A stretch of 56,832 bases of DNA from Cryobacterium psychrotolerans (GTDB taxonomy: Bacteria; Actinomycetota; Actinomycetes; Actinomycetales; Microbacteriaceae): contig NZ_FNFU01000018.1 of assembly GCF_900101115.1 (NCBI RefSeq), positions 1 to 56,832 on the forward strand, given 5' to 3'. The notes beneath the pieces are model-generated. The model had not been told where the DNA came from. It saw nothing but the letters and a program-made list of their open reading frames with translations, and searched no databases. Positions 1-7,529 of the stretch are shown here, in pieces. Position 1 is the stretch's first letter. Each line of letters begins with the position of its first letter. The translations under genes and the position numbers were made by a program.

Positions 1-283
1 AGTCGATCATCCCGACCGCGTCGGCCTCGGCCAGCAACCGGGAGTGGATCTTGTCCCAGGTCCCGTCGCAGCTAAACCGGCGATGCCGTTTCCAGACCGT
101 CTGCCACGGACCGAAATTCTCCGGCAGATCCCGCCACGGAATTCCCGCCCGGAACCGGTAAATGATGCCCTCCAGGATCGAGCGATGATCCCGGAACGGT
201 CGCCCCGCACTGCCATCCGAGCTCGGCATCAACGATTCGATCCGAGCCCACTGGTGATCGGTCAGCAAAGCAGTACGAGACAT
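1..283 (-). CDS. IS5-family transposase, N-terminal part (runs off window)
   Basis: The minus-strand frame starts at the ATG at 283-281 and stays open to the window edge, about 94 codons. The protein begins MSRTALLTDHQWARIESLMP and continues through GRPFRDHRSILEGIIYRFRAG, WRDLPENFGPWQTVWKRHRR and a DGTWDKIHSRLL segment. This is the DUF4096 N-terminal domain of IS5/IS427-group transposases. The DDE catalytic residues lie further downstream and are not in the window, so intactness cannot be judged. In many of these elements the transposase is made from two frames by programmed frameshifting. This IS marks the left flank of the window as mobile. Confidence 0.8.
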   Translation of the reverse strand, partial: MSRTALLTDHQWARIESLMPSSDGSAGRPFRDHRSILEGIIYRFRAGIPWRDLPENFGPWQTVWKRHRRFSCDGTWDKIHSRLLAEADAVGMID

Positions 284-314
284 CCCTCCACCCTCCCAAA
301 CGAATCACGATTCG

Positions 315-333
315 ATTAGGAGACACGCCCTAG
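315..333. repeat. Probable terminal inverted repeat of the IS5-type element
   Basis: The segment reads ATTAGGAGACACGCCCTAG and lies about 30 bp upstream of the transposase start. Its complement, starting GGGCGTGTCTCCTAA, has the look of IS5-group termini. The matching other end is outside the window, so the exact boundary and target duplication (perhaps CTAG) are unproven. Confidence 0.45.
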
Positions 334-370
334 GGGAGCACGCCCATTCACCGACGGACAGGACGCATAC

Positions 371-1401
371 ATGCGCTATCGCACTCTCGGAAACAGCGGG
401 GCGGTCGTCTCGACCTACGCCCTCGGTACGATGACCTTCGGCGCGGAGGCCGACTCCAACACCTCCCACGCGCTGCTCGACACCTTTGAGGCCGCCGGCG
501 GCACTCTCGTCGACACCGCGGATGTCTACAGCGCCGGCGTCTCAGAACAGATCATCGGCACCTGGCTCGCGGCGCACCCGGTGGAACGCGAGCAGATCGT
601 GCTCACCACCAAGGGCCGTTTCCCCATGGGTAGTGGCCCAACGACCTCGGCACCAGCCGCCGCCACCTGATTCGCGCCCTCGATGACTCCCTGCGCCGCC
701 TCGGCACCGAACACATCGACCTCTACCAACTGCACGCCTGGGACCCGGTCACCCCGCTCGAGGAAACCCTGCGCTTCCTCGACGACGCCATCCGCGGGGG
801 CAAGATCGGCTACTGGGGCGTCTCCAACTTCACCGGATGGCAGCTCACCAAGGCCGCGCACCGGGCACAGGCGCTCGGCTTCACCCCGCCGGTCACCCTC
901 CAGCCGCAATACAGCCTGCTGGTGCGCGAAATCGAGAGCGAAATCGTGCCAGCCGCCCTCGACGCCGGCCTCGGGCTGCTGCCCTGGTCGCCCCTCGGCG
1001 GCGGCTGGCTCACCGGCAAATACCAGCGCGACGTGGACCCGACCGGCGCCACCCGCCTCGGCGAGGACCCGCAGCGCGGCATGGAAGCGTGGCTGCCGCG
1101 CAATGAACTCGACCGCACCTGGCGGATCGTCGACACCGTCGCCGCGGTGGCCGCAGAGATCGGTGCGACGAGCGGGCAGGTCTCCCTGGCGTGGCTCGAA
1201 GCGCAACCGGGCGTCACCGCGGTGATCCTGGGGGCGCGCACGGTGGCTCAACTGAGCGAGAACCTGGACGCGGCATCCGTGGCGCTGAGCCCGACGCAGC
1301 TCGAGCGGTTGAGCAAGGTCAGCGCCCCCGTCGTCTCGGACTACCCCTACGGGACCGCGGCGCTCGAACAGCGCGGCCGCCGGCTGCCCGGCGGCCGCTG
1401 A
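371..1401 (+). pseudogene. Aldo/keto reductase, broken by one -1 frameshift
   Basis: The first frame (ATG 371) reads MRYRTLGNSGAVVSTYALGT, then DTADVYSAGVSEQIIG and TTKGRFPMG, the usual AKR start with the catalytic Asp, Tyr and Lys region. It then derails to a TGA near 670. From about 640 the family sequence resumes one frame lower (PNDLGTSRRHLIRALDDSLRR, IDLYQLHAWD, GGKIGYWGVSNF, LLPWSPLGGGWLTGKY) and runs to the TGA at 1401. Joined, the product would be about 343 residues, a normal AKR12/AKR15-like length. The break fits loss of one base in the CCC at 637-639. It may be a real pseudogene or a sequencing error. It would be an NADPH-dependent carbonyl reductase. Confidence 0.8.
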
Positions 1402-1448
1402 CCCCGGCCGTTGCCACAACGGATGCCCGCCACCGGAAGGCCCCTCAC

Positions 1449-2459
1449 ATGCTGACTCCCGCCCAGATTCACGACCTGCCCAAGGTCGAACTGCACCTGC
1501 ATATAGAAGGGACGCTGGAGCCGGAGCTGATTATGCAGCTCGCAGAGCGCAACGGCATCCGCTTGCCCTGGGCCGACATTGAGGAGCTGCGCCGGCAGTA
1601 CGAATTCACCGACCTCCAGTCGTTCTTGAACCTGTACTACGCCAACATGGCGGTGCTGCAGACCGAGGCCGACTTCGCCGATCTGACCCGCGCCTATCTG
1701 CGGCGCGCGCAGGCGGCCGGCGTGCGGCACGCCGAGATCTTTATGGACCCGCAGGCGCACACCGTGCGCGGGGTGGACCTCGCAACCTGCGTGAACGGGG
1801 TGGCGTCGGCGATTGCCGAGAGCGAAGCCGAATTCGGAGTGTCTTCGGCCCTGATCGTGACCTTTTTGCGCGACCGTGAGGCCGCCGAGGCCCTCACGAT
1901 GATGCACGACCTCATCGAGATGCGGGCGCCGATCGTGGGCATCGGGCTGGACTCGGCCGAGGTCGGGCATCCGCCGATCGACTTTGTCGAGGTCTTCGCG
2001 CTTGCCCGCGAGCACGGTCTGCAGTGTGTGGCGCACGCCGGTGAGGAGGGCCCGCCGGCGTATGTGTGGCAGGCGCTCGAGCTGTTGCAGGTGTCGCGTA
2101 TCGACCACGGCATCCGCAGCCTCGAAGATGAGCTCGTGGAACACCTGGTCAAGCACCAGATCCCGCTCACCGTGTGCCCATTCTCGAACGTGCGGCTGCG
2201 CGTGGTCGACACGCTCGCCGACCACCCGCTGCCGGCGATGCTGGCCCGCGGACTGGCCGTCACCGTTAACTCCGATGACCCGGCGTACTTCGGCGGTTAC
2301 CTCGACGACAACTTCACGGCCCTCACCGACACCCTCAGTTTCGGTGCCGAGGAGGTCGCAACCCTCGCCCGCAACGCGGTGCGGGCATCCTTCCTGACAG
2401 CGGATGCCCAGGCCCCCCTGTTGATGGAGATCAACGAGTGGCTCTCCGCCCAGCTCTGA
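1449..2459 (+). CDS. Adenosine/adenine deaminase family protein, probably adenine deaminase
   Basis: The 336-residue protein starts at ATG 1449; the frame is open upstream, but the family start is MLTPAQIHDLPKVELHLHIE. Seen motifs are HLHIEGTLEPEL (two zinc histidines), the HAGEEGPPAYVW segment with the catalytic Glu/His region, SRIDHGI, and NSDDPAYFGGY (zinc Asp). The forms IEGTLEPE, MDPQAHT, HAGEEGPP and CPFSNVRLRVV match the adenine deaminase branch (adenine to hypoxanthine plus ammonia) better than classical adenosine deaminase, which has LDGALRP. It is a cytosolic purine-salvage enzyme. It follows the broken reductase by 47 bp and may share its transcript. Confidence 0.85.
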   Translation: MLTPAQIHDLPKVELHLHIEGTLEPELIMQLAERNGIRLPWADIEELRRQYEFTDLQSFLNLYYANMAVLQTEADFADLTRAYLRRAQAAGVRHAEIFMDPQAHTVRGVDLATCVNGVASAIAESEAEFGVSSALIVTFLRDREAAEALTMMHDLIEMRAPIVGIGLDSAEVGHPPIDFVEVFALAREHGLQCVAHAGEEGPPAYVWQALELLQVSRIDHGIRSLEDELVEHLVKHQIPLTVCPFSNVRLRVVDTLADHPLPAMLARGLAVTVNSDDPAYFGGYLDDNFTALTDTLSFGAEEVATLARNAVRASFLTADAQAPLLMEINEWLSAQL

Positions 2460-2586
2460 ACCCGCCGCTGTGTGGCCGCAGGGGCCTGGCCCACGAGGCC
2501 GAGGCGCGCGAGCGGATCCAGCCGGTCGATGAGGCTTTTGTGTGCAGTTCGTGATCTGTAGCTGTTGCCGAGTGTGATGGTGACGG

Positions 2587-2712
2587 TCAGGGTCGTGGTT
2601 TCGGTCGGGTTGTGTGCGCGGTCGCTGGGCTGTTTTCTCGGGCTTTCCGGTTGCGGAGGACGCGCAACACGATCGGCAGGATTGCGGGGAGGTAGCGAAG
2701 GAAGCGGAACAC
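2587..2712 (-). CDS. Possible 41-residue hydrophobic/basic small protein
   Basis: A GTG at 2712-2710 sits 6 nt after AAGGA (in CCGGAAGGACACC). The predicted peptide starts MFRFLRYLPAILPIVLRVLR, followed by a basic, proline-rich tail ending RPKPRP. The first half could form a membrane helix. It lies downstream of, and on the same strand as, the membrane protein at 2854-3408, with a strong hairpin between them. I do not recognise a family. The ribosome site and composition are the only support. Confidence 0.35.
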   Translation of the reverse strand: MFRFLRYLPAILPIVLRVLRNRKARENSPATAHTTRPKPRP

Positions 2713-2738
2713 GGTGTCCTTCCGGTTTGGGGGTGGAC

Positions 2739-2766
2739 GCCGGCCCCGCCGGTGGGCGGGGCCGGC
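2739..2766. terminator. Perfect 12-bp stem, 4-nt loop hairpin
   Basis: GCCGGCCCCGCC, loop GGTG, then GGCGGGGCCGGC. It lies 88 bp beyond the stop of the minus-strand membrane protein gene and 26 bp before the start of the possible small protein. No T-run follows on either strand, so it could be a GC-rich terminator-like hairpin or an attenuating stem. Confidence 0.5.
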
Positions 2767-2853
2767 GAAGAGAGCTGGTGATTCGGCGTCGGTAGGCTCG
2801 CCCGAGGGGAGGCGGGCGTGACGCTGCTGCCGGAGAGGGGTTCAGCCGACGCC

Positions 2854-3408
2854 TTATTTCCGGAAGTTCTTGATGGTGGTCTGCAAGAGTCCTGCGATCG
2901 GTCTCTGCTGCTCTCCCTGCTGTGCGGCAAGCACGATGATGACGAGTGTGAGTGCGGGGGTGGCCCATTGCAGGATGCGCTGCTGACGCTGCGCCGACGC
3001 GAGGCGGTCGGAGCTACCGTGCGCGGGTTCGGTGACGCCCTCGGTCGGTTCGCCTTGGTGGTCGTTGATGGTCCGGCCGAGAATTCCGGAGTATGCGGTG
3101 GTCGCACCGGCGAGGACGGTCACGATGATCTTCCAGGTCGTGTTGGTTCGGCTTTCCTCCTGCGCGGAGAGGCGGGTCTTGTTGGCTCTGATGAGCCCGA
3201 TGCCGCCGATACCGTGGGCGAGGAGCGCAGCTATCTGTACCGGCGCCCATTTGGCCCAGCCGAGCGACGAAAGCCGGAGCCGCTCGCGGGGTGACGATGC
3301 CTCGGCTGTCGCACCGTTCAGGCCGACGGCACCCATCAGGGAACCGCCAAACCATGCGGCTAGTCCGAGATCGTGCAAGCTTCTGACGAATGTGTTGCGA
3401 CCACTCAT
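2854..3408 (-). CDS. Hypothetical membrane protein (184 aa)
   Basis: ATG 3408 follows a GGAGG-like site (AAGGAGGCCCCC). The protein begins MSGRNTFVRSLHDLGLAAWF and has hydrophobic stretches near residues 15-30 (GGSLMGAVGLNGA), 55-75 (APVQIAALLAHGIGGIGL), 90-110 (WKIIVTVLAGATTAYSGIL) and 145-165 (WATPALTLVIIVLAA), so three to four membrane segments. It is divergent from the Asp23 cluster, with a 339-bp shared upstream region. I cannot assign a function; the context suggests envelope physiology. Confidence 0.75.
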   Translation of the reverse strand: MSGRNTFVRSLHDLGLAAWFGGSLMGAVGLNGATAEASSPRERLRLSSLGWAKWAPVQIAALLAHGIGGIGLIRANKTRLSAQEESRTNTTWKIIVTVLAGATTAYSGILGRTINDHQGEPTEGVTEPAHGSSDRLASAQRQQRILQWATPALTLVIIVLAAQQGEQQRPIAGLLQTTIKNFRK

Positions 3409-3747
3409 GGGGGCCTCCTTCGTTGTGAAATGAAAACGACACTTCGCTCACAGTCATACGTAGATCGATTTTTCAGGGTGGACAGTACCACGATCACGGC
3501 TGGCAAGACAGGATCCGGGTGATGAATCATCGCTCGCGAAACGGTGTGCCTCGTGATCGTGTACGTGGAGTTGTGGGGTGTCACGCGAGTCGGCGTTGGT
3601 TGTGCGCACGGTTCGCGCGGAGGCCGGAGTTGTGGGAGATGTAGGGCAACAGAATCCGGGGGCTTGACATGTCTGGTTGGTCGCGCGCTACTGGTGAAAA
3701 CACATGCTCGGGCGCAGTTCGCGTTCGATAAGACGAAGGAGCTTGAC
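3409..3747. promoter_or_regulatory. Divergent intergenic region before the Asp23 cluster
   Basis: This 339-bp stretch has no convincing gene. It contains TTGACA at 3664-3669, a candidate -35 for the plus-strand cluster, though no strong -10 is visible. It also holds the first copy of the 14-mer GCTTGACATGTCTG (3662-3675), which recurs at 3741-3754 over the asp23 start codon. Confidence 0.4.
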
Positions 3748-4167
3748 ATGTCTGACACAACAACATCAAGCGCGTCCCACACTCAGGACAGCGGCACCGG
3801 TAAGACGACGATTGAAAATAGCGTGGTCGCGAAGGTCGCCGGGATCGCCGCGAAAGACGTCGCAGGCGTTTATGCGCTCGGTGGCGGGGCGCAGCGGGTG
3901 GTCGGTGCCATCCGCGGGCTGGCCGGTGCGGAATCGCAGTCGCAGGGCATCAGCGTTGAAGTTGGCGAGACGCAGGTCGCAGTGGATGTGACCATGGTTG
4001 CCGAGTACCCGCTGCCATTGCAGGATCTGGCCGAGCGTGTCCGACAGTCGGTGATCCGCGCGATTGAGACAATCGTGGGCATGGAGGTCACCGAGGTGAA
4101 CGTGACCATCAACGACGTGCACATTCCCGCCGATGATGACGACGACACCGAGAAGCGTGTCCAGTGA
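3748..4167 (+). CDS. Asp23/Gls24 family envelope stress protein
   Basis: ATG 3748 lies 8 nt after GAAGGA. The 139-residue product has a short polar N-terminus, then the Asp23 core: TTIENSVVAKVAGIAAKDVAGVYALGG, the repeated-valine strand VEVGETQVAVDVTMVAEYPLPL and a C-terminal MEVTEVNVTINDVHI. It ends in an acidic run (DDDDDTE). Asp23 proteins coat the inner membrane face through AmaP-like anchors and respond to alkaline or cell-wall stress in Gram-positives. It is the first gene of a tightly packed five-gene cluster; its stop overlaps the next start (GTGA). Confidence 0.88.
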   Translation: MSDTTTSSASHTQDSGTGKTTIENSVVAKVAGIAAKDVAGVYALGGGAQRVVGAIRGLAGAESQSQGISVEVGETQVAVDVTMVAEYPLPLQDLAERVRQSVIRAIETIVGMEVTEVNVTINDVHIPADDDDDTEKRVQ

Positions 4168-4355
4168 ACGCCACCACGGCCGGGATCCTGATCGGGGCCA
4201 TACTCGTGATCGTGTGGATCACGTTGGGCTTTGGCGCGTTCGTGCTCGTCCTGGTGGGGATGATCGTGGGCGGGATCGTCGGCCGAATCGTTGACGGCAA
4301 GCTCGACCTCCCGGGTGTTGTGGATGCCGTCCGAGGTAGGCGCTCCTCGTCATGA
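4164..4355 (+). CDS. Small membrane protein of the Asp23 cluster (DUF2273-like)
   Basis: GTG 4164 overlaps the preceding TGA. The 63-residue product is almost all membrane: NATTAGILIGAILVIVWITL and GAFVLVLVGMIVGGIVGRIV form two closely spaced helices, followed by a basic tail (VRGRRSSS). Size, topology and position beside Asp23 match the small DUF2273-type integral membrane proteins of alkaline-shock clusters, presumably partnering the Asp23 layer. No catalytic residues are seen. Confidence 0.75.
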   Translation: MNATTAGILIGAILVIVWITLGFGAFVLVLVGMIVGGIVGRIVDGKLDLPGVVDAVRGRRSSS

Positions 4356-4729
4356 GCGATGCAGAGTTCTCGTCCCGTGCCGTCCAGCGGGGGCGCACGA
4401 GGATCACCGCGCGTGCTCTGGAGAAGATTGTGTCTGCGGTCGCTGCGGATGCGTTCGGTGTTGAGCAGAAGCGGGTGTCGCTGCAGATTGAGGATGCGCG
4501 CGGCGAGCTGAGTCTGTGGGTCAAGACACCGTTGCCGGTCCCGTCATTGGAGGAGATCCGCGAAGATCCAGCCCGAGTCGCAGACGGTGGCGGCCCGGTC
4601 TTGGAGCGGGCGAATCGGGCGCAGGAGAACATCCGAGAGCACGTTCAAAGGATCACCGGATCCGCGGTGGCACGGGTGATGGTGGAGATCACCGGTGCGG
4701 ACGTCACCCCGCAGAGGAGAGTGAAATGA
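4352..4729 (+). CDS. Second Asp23/Gls24-like protein
   Basis: ATG 4352 overlaps the previous stop (ATGA). The 125-residue product has RITARALEKIVSAVAADAFGV near the start, the beta segment VSLQIEDARGELSLWVKTPLPV, and a C-terminal half with VARVMVEITGADV. This is a divergent Asp23 fold: helix, paired strands, helix and a final strand. It probably assembles with the first Asp23 or the membrane anchors encoded next. The stop overlaps the next start. Confidence 0.72.
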   Translation: MSDAEFSSRAVQRGRTRITARALEKIVSAVAADAFGVEQKRVSLQIEDARGELSLWVKTPLPVPSLEEIREDPARVADGGGPVLERANRAQENIREHVQRITGSAVARVMVEITGADVTPQRRVK

Positions 4730-5307
4730 CATCCGAGCAAGCTACCTACGCCCGGGTGATTCGTCGTGAAACGCATTCGCCCCGGTCGGGATTGGCCATC
4801 GTCCTCGCGGTCATCCTCATCCTGGTCTGCGCGTGGCTGGGCACCGAAATCGTGCTCGCCCTGCTGGGGCGGCCTGCCCTGCTGGTTGCCCCTGTCGACA
4901 TGGGCCGCGGGGTCGTCGCGATCGGTCGGTATCCGACCGTGCCCGTCATCATCGCCGGTGTGATCGTGGCAATCATCGGGTTGATTTTGGTGGTCGTGTC
5001 TGTCTCGGCCGGTCGGCGTGCCCGCCATGTGCTTCCGTCGCAGCGCAGCGCGATCGTCGTCGATGACGAGGTCATCGCTTCAGCGCTGGCACGGCAGGCT
5101 TCCTACGCCGGCAATATTGATCCGGATGATGTCGAGGTCCGTGTTTCCCGACGGTCGGCGTCGGTGCGCATCCGGCCCACCTCGGGGCAGTCCGTGGACA
5201 AAGATGCAATCGAACACGCGGTCACTGAGATGCTGGAGCGCTATCAGACCGCCCCGGCGTTGCACGCACGGGTGTCGGTGCAGAAGGAAGCGAAGGTTGG
5301 CGCGTGA
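4726..5307 (+). CDS. DUF6286-type membrane protein, AmaP-like anchor
   Basis: ATG 4726 overlaps the previous stop; 193 residues. Two membrane helices are visible, GLAIVLAVILILVCAWLGTE (about 22-41) and PVIIAGVIVAIIGLILVVVS (about 71-91), followed by a soluble domain rich in alternating valines (VEVRVSRRSASVRIRPTSG). Two N-terminal helices plus a cytosolic alpha/beta domain match the actinobacterial counterpart of the alkaline-shock membrane anchor AmaP. It is inferred to tether Asp23 proteins to the membrane. Confidence 0.75.
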   Translation: MTSEQATYARVIRRETHSPRSGLAIVLAVILILVCAWLGTEIVLALLGRPALLVAPVDMGRGVVAIGRYPTVPVIIAGVIVAIIGLILVVVSVSAGRRARHVLPSQRSAIVVDDEVIASALARQASYAGNIDPDDVEVRVSRRSASVRIRPTSGQSVDKDAIEHAVTEMLERYQTAPALHARVSVQKEAKVGA

Positions 5308-5909
5308 ACGACACCAACCGTGCCACGAACCGGATCCTCATCCTCGTCATCGGCATGATCACCCTGGCCGTCGGTGCCGGGAGCATTCTCCTCGGGATCG
5401 CCGGCCCGGTGCGATCCGGGTGGCGACGCGCTGCCCCGGATGTGTCTCAGCAGATCGCGGACACGTTCGCGGCCGCGACGATTCCCGGAACCTCGAGCAG
5501 CTGGCTCTCGGTGGCGGGCGTGGCTGTGCTGATCGTGTTGGTCGTGCTGCTGATCGTATTCATCCTGCGACAAGGCAACGGGCGCACCAGGCACCTGCTC
5601 CGCAGCGAACCCGGCGAGCACGGCGGGGTCGCCATCGACGCCGCGTTCGCCGAGCAGTCGCTGCAGAACTTTCTCGACACCAAGTCCGAGCTGGTCGCCT
5701 CCCATGTCTCGACCTACCAGGTTCGGAACACACCCGTACTGAAAGTCGTCGTCACATGCCGGCGGGGAGTTTCTCCCAAAGACGTCGGGGACGTTATCGA
5801 TTCCTCCCTCGCATCACTGGATCACCTCCTGGGCCAGCACCTGTCCACGTTCGTGCAGATCAGCGGCGGGTTCCGCGCTCGCATGACCAAATCCACCCGG
5901 CTGCAATAG
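5304..5909 (+). CDS. Alkaline-shock membrane anchor (AmaP-like)
   Basis: GTG 5304 overlaps the previous stop; 201 residues. It has a first helix at about 10-32 (ILILVIGMITLAVGAGSILL), an extracytoplasmic loop, a second helix at about 68-88 (VAGVAVLIVLVVLLIVFIL), then a cytoplasmic domain with HVSTYQVRNTPVLKVVVTCR. The layout is the AmaP hairpin. It is the last gene of the cluster; about 100 bp without a gene follow. Confidence 0.72.
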   Translation: MNDTNRATNRILILVIGMITLAVGAGSILLGIAGPVRSGWRRAAPDVSQQIADTFAAATIPGTSSSWLSVAGVAVLIVLVVLLIVFILRQGNGRTRHLLRSEPGEHGGVAIDAAFAEQSLQNFLDTKSELVASHVSTYQVRNTPVLKVVVTCRRGVSPKDVGDVIDSSLASLDHLLGQHLSTFVQISGGFRARMTKSTRLQ

Positions 5910-6017
5910 ATCGAGGCGCGGCCGGGACCGAGTGCGGGGGAGGGGAGAACGCCGCGTGTCGTCGGGGCCTCTCATCAGGGCTTTGTCGCATCCGGGGCGG
6001 GTTGTTACTCTGACCCA

Positions 6018-6090
6018 ATGAAGAACTTTGACACCGTTGTCATCGGTGCGGGCGTCTCTGGGTTAACCGCCGCGCGGCTGTTGGCGCGGC
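6018..6090 (+). pseudogene. Start of an FAD-dependent oxidoreductase, truncated
   Basis: ATG 6018 opens MKNFDTVVIGAGVSGLTAARLLARQG, a textbook Rossmann beta-alpha-beta with GxGxxG, as in flavin amine oxidase/phytoene desaturase-like proteins. After about 25 codons the homology ends abruptly and the DNA continues as glucanase sequence in another frame. The reading frame itself continues as nonsense to 6296. This is a deletion or recombination scar. Confidence 0.7.
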
Positions 6091-6720
6091 AAGGGCAACC
6101 TCAACATCAAACCCATCCGCGACACCCAGAAGAACTGGACCTCAGGTCGTATCGAAACCCAGCGCACAGACTTCCAGCCCGACCCTGGCAAGAAGATGGC
6201 AGTCGAGGCCCGCATCCAGATGCCGAACGTCACCGGCACAGCGGCGCAGGGCTACTGGCCGGCGTTCTGGATGCTCGGCGCTCCATTCCGCGGTAACTAC
6301 ACGAACTGGCCGTCGGTGGGCGAGATGGACATCATGGAAAACGTCAACGGCGTGAACACGGTCTGGGCGACGTTGCACTGCGGCACGAGCCCCGGCGGTC
6401 CGTGCAACGTGCCCACGGGTCTCGGCGGCAGCACGACGTGCCCAGGTGCCCCGTGCCAGTCGGCGTTCCATGTCTACCGAATTGAGTGGGACCGCAGGGG
6501 CGCGAGCGAACAGCTCCGTTGGTCCGTGGACGGCGTCGTCTACCACATCGTCAATCAGGGCGATGTAGACGCCACGACGTGGGCCAATGCCACCGGCCAC
6601 GGCTTCTTCATCATCCTCAATGTGGCCATTGGCGGCAGCTGGCCGGGTCGCCCCAGTGGGCTGACAAAGTCGGGGATACCCATGCTCGTTGACTACGTTT
6701 CGGTATATAAGAGCATTTAG
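6085..6720 (+). pseudogene. Glycoside hydrolase family 16 (beta-glucanase), N-terminus lost
   Basis: From about 6091 the frame reads KGNLNIKPIRDTQKNWTSGR, then GYWPAFWMLG, the catalytic GEMDIMENV (ExDxxE nucleophile and acid/base), FHVYRIEWD, LRWSVDGVVYH and a normal C-terminus FIILNVAIGGSWPG...VDYVSVYKSI. That is the bulk of a secreted endo-beta-1,3(4)-glucanase, including the intact active site. The signal peptide and roughly the first 50-60 residues of the domain are missing. A TAA at 6064-6066 closes the frame just upstream; the first in-frame ATG is 6196. It cannot be exported as it stands. Confidence 0.82.
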
Positions 6721-6865
6721 GCTCTTCGGCACGAGGCGGGCGGTCCGTATGTGCGGGCCGCTCGCCGCCGCACCGGATCGACCTTCCCCCTCGGGGGCCG
6801 CACCGCACCGAGGCGCCCGGACTGCCTGCGAATACGGGAATGCAGTCTCGCTTCACGAGGTTGAC

Positions 6866-6875
6866 CGATATATCG
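6866..6875. promoter_or_regulatory. Palindrome upstream of padR
   Basis: CGATATATCG is a perfect 10-bp palindrome 47 bp before the padR start, adjoining TTGACC. Many PadR proteins repress their own gene through such AT-centred palindromes, so this is a candidate operator. Confidence 0.4.
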
Positions 6876-6922
6876 TTAAGTATCGCCGAGCCTGGATGGC
6901 TGTGGCGCTGAGGAGGAAGATC

Positions 6923-7492
6923 ATGAGCAATTCATTCATGGGGGATGGGTTCGGGGGACGCCGCGGCGGCGGCGGAGAAGGCTGGCCGGGTTCCGTGGTG
7001 TGGGACGCGATGGAGCAGCTGCGCGGCCAGTTCGACCGCAAGGCCGGCCCGAGGATGGGCCGCGGCGACGTGCGCGCGGCGGTGCTTGCGCTGCTCGCCG
7101 AGAAGCCGATGCACGGCTATCAGATCATCCAGGAGATCGAGGAACGCAGCAATGGTGCGTGGAAGCCGAGTCCCGGCTCGGTGTATCCCACGCTTCAGCT
7201 GCTGGCGGACGAGGGCGTCATCGCCGCCGAGGAGTCCAACGGTCGCAAGACCTACTCGCTCACCGACGAGGGGCGACAGATGGCGGATGCCGCGGCAGAT
7301 CAGCCTGCGCCGTGGGAGGCGCCGAGTGCTCGGGACAGCGGGCGGGCGAGCGCGCTGCCCAAGGCCGGCATCGACCTGGCCCAGGCAGCCGCACAGGTCG
7401 GGCGCTCCGGCAGCCCGGAGCAGGTGAAACAGGCTGTTGCCGTTCTGGAAGAGGCACGTCGTAAGCTCTATTCCATCCTCGCCCAGGACTGA
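6923..7492 (+). CDS. PadR family transcriptional regulator
   Basis: ATG 6923 lies 5 nt after AGGAGGA, which selects it over the longer upstream open frame. The 189-residue protein has a glycine-rich leader, then the PadR winged helix: MGRGDVRAAVLALLAEKPMH, GYQIIQEIEERSNGAWKPS, PGSVYPTLQLLADEGVI and GRKTYSLTDEGR. A C-terminal helical dimerisation region ends KQAVAVLEEARRKLYSIL. It lies 37 bp before a UbiB-like kinase gene on the same strand and may control it as well as itself. Confidence 0.9.
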   Translation: MSNSFMGDGFGGRRGGGGEGWPGSVVWDAMEQLRGQFDRKAGPRMGRGDVRAAVLALLAEKPMHGYQIIQEIEERSNGAWKPSPGSVYPTLQLLADEGVIAAEESNGRKTYSLTDEGRQMADAAADQPAPWEAPSARDSGRASALPKAGIDLAQAAAQVGRSGSPEQVKQAVAVLEEARRKLYSILAQD

Positions 7493-7529
7493 CCGAGTGC
7501 TCACAGCACGTCGGCATCAAGGAGATCAG

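Noticed and set aside
2565..2795. A 76-codon plus-strand frame in the gap after the deaminase
   Set aside because: Low-complexity Gly/Arg/Val sequence, no ribosome site, and it includes the hairpin arms.
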